A stretch of DNA of 13,235 nt. Source: Solimonas sp964507195. GTDB lineage: Bacteria; Pseudomonadota; Gammaproteobacteria; Nevskiales; Nevskiaceae. The stretch covers positions 1-13,235 of the forward strand of contig CAZDPA010000119.1 in assembly GCA_964507195.1 (NCBI GenBank), given 5' to 3'. Position numbers and translations under genes: made by a program. Within the stretch, counting starts at the first letter, position 1, and each line of letters begins with the position of its first letter. The notes under the pieces were generated by a model. That model searched no databases. It saw nothing but the letters and a program-made list of their open reading frames with translations, and was not told the DNA's origin. Positions 7,471-13,235 of the stretch are shown here, in pieces.

Positions 7471-7833
7471 TCAGGCGGCGCCGAGCTGGGCCTTGGCCTG
7501 GCTCACCAGAGCTGCAAACGCTGCCTTGTCATGGACTGCGAGGTCTGCGAGAACCTTGCGGTCGAGGGCGACGCCAGCCTTGGCGAGCCCGTTGATAAAT
7601 CGGCTGTACGACAGGCCGAGTTCCTTGGTCGCGGCACCGATGCGGATGATCCACAGGGCGCGGAACTCACGCTTCTTGACGCGACGATCGCGGTAAGCGT
7701 ACTGGCCCGACTTGATGACCTGCTGCTTCGCGCTGCGGAACTGGCGCGACTTGGCGCCGTAATAACCCTTTGCCTTGTCGAGCACTTTCTTGTGCTTGGC
7801 GCGGGCGGTAACACCTCTTTTGACACGTGCCAT
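7471..7833 (-). CDS. rplT: 50S ribosomal protein L20
   Basis: A 120-residue basic ribosomal protein (E. coli 118) that binds 23S rRNA early in 50S assembly. In E. coli it also represses its own operon by binding a structure ahead of rpmI. The sequence starts MARVKRGVTARAKHKKVLDK, has the long basic N-terminal helix (AKGYYGAKSRQFRSAKQQVI) and the globular C-domain (REFRALWIIRIGAATKELGL, SYSRFINGLAKAGVALDRKV). The ATG (7831-7833) has GGGAG eight bases upstream. It lies 17 bases behind rpmI, the conserved order, so co-transcription with rpmI is near certain. Confidence 0.98.
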   Translation of the reverse strand: MARVKRGVTARAKHKKVLDKAKGYYGAKSRQFRSAKQQVIKSGQYAYRDRRVKKREFRALWIIRIGAATKELGLSYSRFINGLAKAGVALDRKVLADLAVHDKAAFAALVSQAKAQLGAA

Positions 7834-7850
7834 GGTTCAGTCTCCCTTGC

Positions 7851-8048
7851 TTAAGCGTACGGCAGCATGATGCGAACTTCGCGGACATCGGACGCGTGAA
7901 CCTGCGCCTCACCACGGAGTTGACGGATGCGCTTGCCCGACTTCTTGGTCAGGATGTGACGCTTGTGCGAATGGGAGCGCTTGAAGCCACCCTTTCCGGT
8001 CTTGGAAAAACGCTTGGCAGCGCTCTTCACGGTTTTCATCTTTGGCAT
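7851..8048 (-). CDS. rpmI: 50S ribosomal protein L35
   Basis: A 65-residue, highly basic ribosomal protein of the normal L35 length. It starts MPKMKTVKSAAKRFSKTGKG and contains FKRSHSHKRHILTKKSGKRI. An open frame extends about 53 codons further upstream, but the family N-terminus and AGGAG (8058-8062, nine bases before the ATG) fix the start at 8048. It is followed by rplT after 17 bases. It is preceded by a 228-base gap after infC, with a promoter and stem-loops suited to independent expression and L20-type feedback. Confidence 0.98.
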   Translation of the reverse strand: MPKMKTVKSAAKRFSKTGKGGFKRSHSHKRHILTKKSGKRIRQLRGEAQVHASDVREVRIMLPYA

Positions 8049-8112
8049 TTCTGATGACTCCTGCTTTTGGGTCGATTGCCGGTTTCGCATCCTTGCCTGG
8101 GAGCTGGCCGGG

Positions 8113-8134
8113 CCTGTCACGTGCTGCTGACAGG
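8113..8134 (-). promoter_or_regulatory. Stem-loop in the rpmI leader
   Basis: CCTGTCA and TGACAGG form a perfect 7-bp stem around an eight-base loop. A smaller stem, GGAC/GTCC, lies immediately before it on the transcript. It sits about 50 bases before the rpmI ribosome binding site in a leader of roughly 120 bases. In E. coli, L20 represses rpmI-rplT by binding structured RNA in this position; a similar role here is inference. Confidence 0.5.
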
Positions 8135-8178
8135 ACTTCCTTGGGTCCCTGACCGCCGGGGGCGATCGAGGGGGCGCA

Positions 8179-8207
8179 ATTGTGGGCAAACATTGCGCAA
8201 ACTTCAA
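8179..8207 (-). promoter_or_regulatory. Promoter of rpmI-rplT
   Basis: On the minus strand, TTGAAG (8202-8207) and CACAAT (8179-8184) are separated by exactly 17 bases, a good sigma70 match. It lies in the gap between infC and rpmI, about 130 bases before the rpmI start codon. It would give the ribosomal protein genes transcription independent of infC. Confidence 0.65.
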
Positions 8208-8240
8208 GCCCCAACAAGCACTTCTGCCGAATTTGGGGGT

Positions 8241-8268
8241 TTCAAGCTGCCGTTTCCGGCACCTTGAA
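8241..8268 (-). promoter_or_regulatory. GAAA-loop hairpin after infC
   Basis: On the minus strand TTCAAG/CTTGAA (6 bp), one G-G mismatch and TGCCG/CGGCA (5 bp) enclose a GAAA tetraloop. It starts eight bases past the infC stop codon. ACCCCC follows rather than a T-run, so it is not an intrinsic terminator. It may protect the infC mRNA 3' end or be a processing site. Confidence 0.5.
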
Positions 8269-8276
8269 CGAAACGC

Positions 8277-8795
8277 TTACTTGCGCTTGGCCGAGAGAAC
8301 CATCACAGACTGGCGACCTTCCATCTTCGGGAACTGCTCAACCACGACCAGATCGCCGAGTTCGTCGCGCAGGCGGGTCATGACTTCCATGCCCAGTTCC
8401 TGATGCGCCATTTCGCGGCCACGAAAGCGCACCACGATCTTGACCTTGTCGCCTTCTTCGAGGAAACGCGTGATCGACCGCATCTTGGTCTGATAATCGC
8501 CGTCATCCGTCGTCGGACGGAATTTGATTTCCTTGAGCTGGATCTGCTTCTGCTTTTTCTTTGCAGCGTGCGCGGCTTTGTCCTTTTGATAAAGGTACTT
8601 GCCGTAATCCATGATCTTGCAAACCGGCGGTTCGGCGTTGGGCGATACCTCGACGAGGTCCAGCCCTTCTTCTTCCGCCCGGGCTAGGGCATCGCGGGTT
8701 GCGATGACGCCAAGCTGGGTGCCGTCGTCTGTAATGACGCGTACGCGCGGCGCGGTGATTTGATGATTGCGCCGATCTTCACGTTCCGAAGCGAT
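8277..8795 (-). CDS. infC: Translation initiation factor IF-3 (ATC start)
   Basis: IF3 binds the 30S subunit, prevents premature 50S joining and checks the initiator tRNA-start codon pairing. The product has 172 residues (E. coli 180). It shows the N-domain (LVEVSPNAEPPVCKIMDYGKYLY, about 48-69), a lysine-rich linker (AAKKKQKQ) and the C-domain (IKFRPTTDDGDYQTKMR; FLEEGDKVKIVVRFRGREMA). I place the start at the ATC codon 8793-8795: AGGAG (8803-8807) is seven bases upstream, no ATG, GTG or TTG fits the family N-terminus there, and infC is known for AUU-type starts that let IF3 repress its own translation. The open frame continues to 9014, but that part has no IF3 similarity and overlaps the promoter. 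thrS, the usual upstream neighbour, is absent. Confidence 0.95.
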   Translation of the reverse strand: MASEREDRRNHQITAPRVRVITDDGTQLGVIATRDALARAEEEGLDLVEVSPNAEPPVCKIMDYGKYLYQKDKAAHAAKKKQKQIQLKEIKFRPTTDDGDYQTKMRSITRFLEEGDKVKIVVRFRGREMAHQELGMEVMTRLRDELGDLVVVEQFPKMEGRQSVMVLSAKRK

Positions 8796-8802
8796 GCGAA
8801 GT

Positions 8803-8807
8803 CTCCT
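8803..8807 (-). promoter_or_regulatory. Ribosome binding site fixing the infC ATC start
   Basis: AGGAG on the minus strand lies seven bases before the ATC codon at 8795. It is the only strong Shine-Dalgarno sequence near the IF3 N-terminus and decides the start. Confidence 0.85.
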
Positions 8808-8882
8808 AAAGTCAGGCCGCGATGGGCCAAGGTGCGTCCGTAGCGACACGCGAACGCGTGCCAGGGGCCGACAAGACCGCGG

Positions 8883-8911
8883 ATTGTAAGGGCGGGGGGC
8901 TGGCTTCACAA
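8883..8911 (-). promoter_or_regulatory. Promoter of infC
   Basis: On the minus strand TTGTGA (8906-8911) and TACAAT (8883-8888) are 17 bases apart, a near-consensus sigma70 promoter. Transcription would start near 8876, giving a leader of about 80 bases. This is the best promoter in the window and shows that infC heads its own transcript. Confidence 0.85.
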
Positions 8912-9060
8912 GGGGCACAGTGTCGGCCAAGCCTGCGCTGATGCGCGCTCCTGCGGCACGGGTGGTGAGGGTATTGGGCCGAATCCAAGTAAGCTTCTCC
9001 AAATAAGGGCGCAATCCCCCCGACGTTGCCGCGCCGCCGCCATTTCAAGGACGTATCACC

Positions 9061-11406
9061 ATGAGTCAGGACCCAGCCGGCACCAAGCCCGGTGTCGATC
9101 AGTACCGCGAGGATCTGCGTAAGGCTGCGCTCGAATACCACGAGTTTCCGACGCCGGGAAAGCTCAGCGTCACGCCGAGCAAGCAGCTCGTCAACCAGCG
9201 CGACCTCGCTCTGGCGTACTCGCCGGGCGTGGCGGCGGCGAGCGAGGAAATCGTCGCCGATCCGCTCAATGCCTATCGCTACACCGCGCGCGGCAATCTG
9301 GTCGGCGTGATCACCAACGGCACGGCGGTGCTCGGCCTCGGCAATATCGGCCCGTTGGCGGCCAAGCCGGTGATGGAAGGCAAGGCCGTATTGTTCAAGA
9401 AGTTTGCCGGCATCGATGTGTTCGATATCGAGATCAACGAGCTCGATCCGGACAAGCTGATCGAAGTGATTGCCGCGCTGGAGCCGACCTTTGGCGGCAT
9501 CAACCTCGAAGACATCAAGGCCCCTGAGTGCTTCCACGTCGAGCGCCGTCTGCGCGAGCGGATGAAGATTCCGGTGTTTCATGACGACCAGCACGGCACC
9601 GCAATCATCGTCAGTGCCGCTGTGCTCAATGGCCTGGAAGTGGTGGGCAAGCAGATCGATCAGGTCAAACTCGTGGTATCCGGTGCGGGTGCGGCAGCGA
9701 TGGCCTGCGTGGATCTGCTGGTCGATCTCGGTCTGAGCAAGAGCAAGGTCTGGCTGACTGATATCGACGGCGTGGTCTATCGCGGTCGCGAAAAAGGGAT
9801 GGACGAGATCAAGGCCGCGTTTGCGCAGGACACCAGCGCACGCACGCTGGCCGAGGTCATGCCGCAGGCCGACATCTTCCTCGGCCTGTCGGCCGGTGGC
9901 GTACTCAAGCCGGAGATGGTGCGTGGCATGGCGGCGCGTCCGCTGATTCTGGCACTGGCGAATCCGACGCCGGAGATCCTGCCGGAGCTGGCCAAGGCCG
10001 AGCGCAGCGACGCAATCATTGCGACTGGCCGTTCGGACTATCCGAACCAGGTCAACAATGTGTTGTGCTTCCCGTTCATCTTCCGCGGGGCACTGGATGC
10101 AGGTGCAACCACGATCACGCGCGAGATGGAGATTGCCACTGTGCGCGCGATTGCCGGGCTGGCGCGCGAAGAGCAGAACGACGTGGTCGCCAGCGCTTAC
10201 AGCGTACCCGACCTGAGCTTCGGTCCCGAATATCTCATCCCGCGCCCATTCGATCCGCGCCTGATCGTGCGTATCGCGCCAGCGGTGGCAAAGGCGGCGA
10301 TGGAGTCCGGCGTAGCGACGCGGCCGATTGCCGACTTCGACGCCTACGTCGAAAAGCTGCAGCAGTTCGTGTTCCACAGCGGCACGATGATGAAGCCCAT
10401 CGTCAGCCTGGCGCGCCGCATCGAGCCCGAGTTCAAACGCATCATCTATGCCGAAGGCGAAGAGGAGCGTGTGCTGCGCGCGGTGCAGGTGATTGTCGAC
10501 GACCGCATCGCACGCCCCATCCTTGTTGGGCGCCCCGCAGTCATCAAGGAACGTCTGAAGCGTTTCGGCCTGCGCGTCAACGAAGGCGAGCACTACGGTG
10601 TCGTCAACACCGAGTTTGATCCGCGCTATCGCGAGTACTGGCAGGCGTACTACACGCTGATGCAGCGCCGCGGGGTCTCGCAGCAGTATGCCAAGCTCGA
10701 GATGCGCCGGCGCACAACCCTGATCGCGTCGATGCTGCTCGACAAGGGCGAGGGCGACGGCATGATCTGCGGCACGATCAGCACGACCGGACGTCATCTG
10801 CGGTACATCGATGAAGTCATCGGGCGCAAGCCGGGGTGCAGTGTCTACGGTGCAATGAATGCCCTGATGCTACCTGGTCGACAGGTGTTCATCGTCGATA
10901 CCCACGTCAATCTCGATCCGAGTGCGGACGAGCTGGCCGAGATCACGATCATGGCGGCTGAAGAAGTCCGTCGTTTCGGTATCGAGCCGAAGATCGCACT
11001 GCTGTCGCATTCAAACTTCGGCAGCTCCAATGCGCCGTCGGCACTGAAGATGCGTGAAGTGCTGCGCCTGCTCGGTGAGCGAGCCCCTTTGCTCGAAGTC
11101 GATGGCGAGATGCATGGCGACTGTGCGCTCAGCGAGCGCATGCGCAAGCACACGCTGGCAACGACGACGTTGCACGGCGACGCCAATCTGCTCGTGATGC
11201 CGAATCTCGACGCCGCCAACATCGCCTACAACCTGCTCAAGACGGCGGCCGGCAACAACGTCGCGATCGGTCCGATCCTGCTCGGCTGCAAGCGCCCGGT
11301 ACACATCCTGACACCGTCGGCAACCGTGCGGCGCATCATCAACATGACGGCCCTGGCGGTTGCGGATGCGCATGCCGAGCGTGGCAATGCGAGCGTACGC
11401 AGCTAA
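9061..11406 (+). CDS. maeB: NADP-dependent malic enzyme with PTA-like domain (MaeB type)
   Basis: A 781-residue fusion enzyme converting malate to pyruvate and CO2 with reduction of NAD(P), linking the TCA cycle to pyruvate and supplying reducing power. The malic enzyme half (1 to about 430) shows LAYSPGVAAASEEI (51-64), TNGTAVLGLGNIGPLAAKPVMEGK (85-108), metal ligands in LEDIKAPECF (149-158) and FHDDQHGTA (173-181), and a Rossmann motif VVSGAGAAAMACVDLL (205-220). The C-terminal half (about 440-781) is phosphotransacetylase-like (RIIYAEGEEERVLRAVQVIV; GDGMICGTISTTGRHLRYI); in MaeB enzymes it is regarded as regulatory, sensing acetyl-CoA. The ATG at 9061 has AAGG ten bases upstream, a modest site. 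The gene is divergent from infC across a 265-base gap; I found no convincing promoter for it there. NADP preference is inferred from family, not from residues. Confidence 0.96.
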   Translation: MSQDPAGTKPGVDQYREDLRKAALEYHEFPTPGKLSVTPSKQLVNQRDLALAYSPGVAAASEEIVADPLNAYRYTARGNLVGVITNGTAVLGLGNIGPLAAKPVMEGKAVLFKKFAGIDVFDIEINELDPDKLIEVIAALEPTFGGINLEDIKAPECFHVERRLRERMKIPVFHDDQHGTAIIVSAAVLNGLEVVGKQIDQVKLVVSGAGAAAMACVDLLVDLGLSKSKVWLTDIDGVVYRGREKGMDEIKAAFAQDTSARTLAEVMPQADIFLGLSAGGVLKPEMVRGMAARPLILALANPTPEILPELAKAERSDAIIATGRSDYPNQVNNVLCFPFIFRGALDAGATTITREMEIATVRAIAGLAREEQNDVVASAYSVPDLSFGPEYLIPRPFDPRLIVRIAPAVAKAAMESGVATRPIADFDAYVEKLQQFVFHSGTMMKPIVSLARRIEPEFKRIIYAEGEEERVLRAVQVIVDDRIARPILVGRPAVIKERLKRFGLRVNEGEHYGVVNTEFDPRYREYWQAYYTLMQRRGVSQQYAKLEMRRRTTLIASMLLDKGEGDGMICGTISTTGRHLRYIDEVIGRKPGCSVYGAMNALMLPGRQVFIVDTHVNLDPSADELAEITIMAAEEVRRFGIEPKIALLSHSNFGSSNAPSALKMREVLRLLGERAPLLEVDGEMHGDCALSERMRKHTLATTTLHGDANLLVMPNLDAANIAYNLLKTAAGNNVAIGPILLGCKRPVHILTPSATVRRIINMTALAVADAHAERGNASVRS

Positions 11407-11421
11407 AGCAGGATCAGCATC

Positions 11422-11452
11422 GGGCGGGATACGCTTCGCTTTCCCGCCCTAC
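11422..11452 (-). repeat. REP-like palindrome with GTAG head
   Basis: Read on the minus strand, a GTAG tetranucleotide (11449-11452) leads into a stem of 8 bp (GGGCGGGA with TCCCGCCC, 11442-11449 and 11422-11429) around a 12-base loop. A GTAG head plus an imperfect palindrome is the form of REP elements mobilised by RAYT (TnpA-REP) transposases. It lies between the convergent maeB and mgtE genes, 15 bases past the maeB stop, and supplies the TAG stop of mgtE. It may also aid bidirectional termination, but neither side has a T-run. Confidence 0.65.
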
Positions 11453-12798
11453 AGCAGGATCAGGGTCCCCAGTCCGAGCAGGGCAAAGAAGCCGACGACA
11501 TCGGTGACCGTCGTCAGCAACACCGAACCGGCCAGCGCCGGATCGACGCCGATGCGTTTGAGAAACAGCGGAACGATGACGCCGAAGGCGGCAGCGACGA
11601 CCTGATTGATGACCAGCGCGAGGCCGATGACCAGGGCCAAGCCGAGGTTCTTGAACCAGAAGCCCGCAACGATGGCGACGACGACGGCCCAGACGGCGCC
11701 GTTGATCAGTGCCACCGCCAGTTCCTTGCGCAGCAGGAAGCGCGTGTTGCCAGCGACGACCTGACCCATCGCAAGGCTGCGGACCATGAGTGTCAGGGTC
11801 TGGCTGCCGCCGATCCCGCCCATGCTCGCAACGACCGGCATCAGCACCGCGAGGGCGACCACGTGCTCGATCGTTGCTTCGAACTTGCCGACGACCCAGG
11901 CCGCGACAAACGCGGTCAGCAGATTGATGCCGAGCCAGACCGCGCGGCGGGTCGCGGCAGTGCGGACCGGCGCAAAGATGTCTTCATCTTCGGCGAGACC
12001 CGCCATCGACATCATGTTGTGTTCGCCTTCAGCGCGAATGACGTCGACGACGTCGTCGACCGTGATGCGTCCGACCAGGATGCCCTTGGCATTGACGACT
12101 GGCGCCGAGATCAAGTCAGCGGACTCGAAGCGACGGGCGACGTCGTGTGCGTCTTCCTCGGCGGGAATCGCCGCCGTTTCGCGTGCCATCGCGTTGGCGA
12201 CGAGATCGTCGGCCGAACGGGTCAGGATCTTGTCGAGGGTCAACGCGCCGAGATAGGCGCCGTAGCGGTCGACGACGTACAGGGCGTCGGTGTGCAGCGG
12301 CAGCTCACCGCGCAGGCGCAGGTAGCGTTGCACGACATCCAGTGACACGTCCGGGCGGACGGTCACGGTGTCGGTGTTCATCAGGCCGCCGGCAGTGTCC
12401 GGCTCGTGAGCGAGAACCTGCTCGAGGCGCGCACGGTCATCGTCGTCGAGCGCCTTGAGTACCTGCTGGGTGACCGTCTCCGGCAAATGCTCGAGGAAGT
12501 CGGCGAGGTCGTCGATTTCCAGTTCTTCGGCGGCTTTGACCAGTTCGGCCGTGTCCATCTGCCGGATCAGGCCGGTGCGTACCGAGTCCGGCACGTGCAG
12601 GAGCACCTCGCCGTCGTCTTCCGGGCTGACCATCTCCCAGACCAGATTGCGCTCGCGCGGCGGCAGCGAGACCAGCAGTTTGGCGATTTCAGCCGGATTG
12701 AGCGCGTGCAGCGAACGCTTCACCGGCAGCATGCTGCCGGCGGCAAGGCGTTCACGCAGGCGCAACAGCGCCGCTTCTGTGGAGTCGCGCTCGGACAT
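11449..12798 (-). CDS. mgtE: Magnesium transporter MgtE
   Basis: A 449-residue inner-membrane Mg2+ channel of normal length. The cytosolic half has the helical N-domain (about 1-135, ending HEPDTAGGLM), two CBS domains (about 138-200 and 202-260, with LISAPVVNAKGILVGRITVDDVVDVI) and a connecting plug helix. Five membrane helices follow at about 285-305, 312-337, 362-382, 386-410 and 424-447. Conserved pore sequences are LMPVVASMGGIGGSQTLT (319-336) and TTVTDVVGFFALLGLG (429-444), with the Asp of TVTD matching the Mg2+-binding Asp of Thermus MgtE. In the family, Mg2+ bound by the cytosolic half closes the channel. The ATG (12796-12798) has no strong Shine-Dalgarno sequence. The TAG stop lies in a REP-like element. 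It lies downstream of ptsI with a 112-base gap holding a possible terminator and inverted repeats. Confidence 0.96.
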   Translation of the reverse strand: MSERDSTEAALLRLRERLAAGSMLPVKRSLHALNPAEIAKLLVSLPPRERNLVWEMVSPEDDGEVLLHVPDSVRTGLIRQMDTAELVKAAEELEIDDLADFLEHLPETVTQQVLKALDDDDRARLEQVLAHEPDTAGGLMNTDTVTVRPDVSLDVVQRYLRLRGELPLHTDALYVVDRYGAYLGALTLDKILTRSADDLVANAMARETAAIPAEEDAHDVARRFESADLISAPVVNAKGILVGRITVDDVVDVIRAEGEHNMMSMAGLAEDEDIFAPVRTAATRRAVWLGINLLTAFVAAWVVGKFEATIEHVVALAVLMPVVASMGGIGGSQTLTLMVRSLAMGQVVAGNTRFLLRKELAVALINGAVWAVVVAIVAGFWFKNLGLALVIGLALVINQVVAAAFGVIVPLFLKRIGVDPALAGSVLLTTVTDVVGFFALLGLGTLILL

Positions 12799-12848
12799 CG
12801 CTACGCTGTTCTGATCAATGCTTCAGTGGTCGGACACGAGCATAGCAT

Positions 12849-12874
12849 CGCGAAGTTTCGCGTCGCTGTGACGC
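12849..12874 (-). promoter_or_regulatory. Twin inverted repeats upstream of mgtE
   Basis: Two small inverted repeats lie side by side, about 50 bases before mgtE: GCGTC/GACGC (12860-12874) and CGCGAA/TTCGCG (12849-12862). They share three bases. A -10-like TATGCT follows at 12841-12846 on the minus strand, but no good -35 is present. They could be an operator or mRNA structure; nothing in the sequence says which. Confidence 0.35.
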
Positions 12875-12881
12875 GTGTACG

Positions 12882-12912
12882 AAAAACCCGCAGGCGTCGT
12901 CGATCGAGGGTT
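12882..12912 (-). terminator. Possible weak terminator of ptsI
   Basis: On the minus strand AACCC (12908-12912) can pair with GGGTT (12885-12889), followed by further T residues (12882-12884). The stem is only 5 bp with an 18-base loop and it overlaps the ptsI stop codon. It is a weak candidate, perhaps letting part of the transcription continue into mgtE. Confidence 0.35.
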
Positions 12913-13235
12913 ACAGCTGATCGAGCGCGGCAATGGCGTCACGCAAATGTTGCGGTTCGCCGTCTTCAAGGGCAATGGCAACTGCCCTGCGCAGCGCGGC
13001 GATGTCCGACTCGACGATGATCTGTTTGACCTCGAGGATGTTCGACGGATGCATCGAGAAATCGGTCAGACCAAGGCCCAGCAGCAGGCGGGTGAACTTC
13101 GGATCGCCGGCCATTTCACCGCACATCGCCACCGGGATTCCGGCCTTGCGCCCGGACTCGATCGTATGGCGGATCAGCTCCAGCACGGCGGGATGGGTCG
13201 GGGCATACAGATAGTTGACCCCGTCGTCGACGCGG
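12911..13235 (-). CDS. ptsI: PTS enzyme I (PEP-protein phosphotransferase), 3' part
   Basis: The C-terminal ~108 residues of enzyme I, the cytosolic protein that takes phosphate from phosphoenolpyruvate and passes it to HPr. The gene runs off the right edge; from the edge the frame reads RVDDGVNYLYAPTHPAVLEL, then IPVAMCGEMAGDPKFTRLLL with the conserved active-site Cys of the PEP-binding domain, and GLGLTDFSMHPSNILEVKQI. The GTG near 13186 is internal. The end matches the usual C-terminus of the family. The histidine domain that is phosphorylated lies outside the window. From memory, in Xanthomonas-like genomes ptsI sits with ptsH and hprK and is followed by mgtE, as here. The paralogue PtsP has a similar C-terminus and cannot be fully excluded, but the mgtE context favours ptsI. 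Confidence 0.92.
   Translation of the reverse strand, partial: RVDDGVNYLYAPTHPAVLELIRHTIESGRKAGIPVAMCGEMAGDPKFTRLLLGLGLTDFSMHPSNILEVKQIIVESDIAALRRAVAIALEDGEPQHLRDAIAALDQL

Noticed and set aside
8049..8207. N-terminal extension of rpmI to 8207
   Set aside because: The L35 family starts at MPKMKT, which has its own ribosome binding site; the upstream codons are leader sequence.
8796..9014. N-terminal extension of infC to 9014
   Set aside because: The extra 73 residues have no IF3 similarity, cover the best promoter in the window and would bypass the AGGAG that fits the ATC start.
8812..10797. 661-codon open frame on the minus strand opposite maeB
   Set aside because: It is a shadow of maeB. 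Its product is His/Asp/Arg-rich without family motifs, and it runs into the infC promoter region.

Overview
The window is ordinary, GC-rich, densely packed bacterial chromosome. It suggests a gammaproteobacterium of the Lysobacterales (Xanthomonadales) type. The main reason is the minus-strand block infC-rpmI-rplT-pheS-pheT-ihfA-merR followed by tRNA-Pro(GGG); GroEL with a GGM tail and a ptsI-mgtE pair also fit. The lineage is inferred from gene order and protein character, not from a search.

Layout. (1) Positions 1-1190, plus strand: the 3' part of groEL, closed by a textbook intrinsic terminator. (2) 1313-2959, plus: aidB, an AidB-type acyl-CoA dehydrogenase with its own strong ribosome binding site. 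(3) 2959-3196: an intact tRNA-Pro(GGG) on the minus strand, and beside it a broken copy of its 3' end split by 73 bases of GC-rich, hairpin-forming sequence. (4) 3274-8911, minus: the translation cluster. It encodes initiation factor IF3 (infC, with an ATC start), ribosomal proteins L35 and L20, both subunits of phenylalanyl-tRNA synthetase, the alpha subunit of integration host factor and a small MerR-family regulator, and it ends at a terminator. A promoter precedes infC, a second lies in the infC-rpmI gap, and a strong hairpin plus T-run separates rplT from pheS. (5) 9061-11406, plus: maeB, a malic enzyme fused to a phosphotransacetylase-like domain, divergent from infC where thrS is usually found. 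(6) 11422-13235, minus: mgtE, a CBS-domain magnesium transporter, downstream of the 3' end of ptsI (PTS enzyme I). A REP-like palindrome with a GTAG head overlaps the mgtE stop codon.

How the genes work together. The central cluster serves translation: ribosome assembly, initiation-codon selection and tRNA(Phe) charging, with IHF and the MerR protein carried at its tail. AidB, MaeB, MgtE and PtsI are separate housekeeping or stress functions. I found no mobile-element genes, CRISPR array, toxin-antitoxin pair, defence system or biosynthetic cluster. The observations most worth a second look are small-scale: the split tRNA-Pro remnant, the ATC start of infC together with the missing thrS, the rplT-pheS terminator without a Phe-rich leader peptide, the long rpmI leader, and the REP-like element at the end of mgtE.
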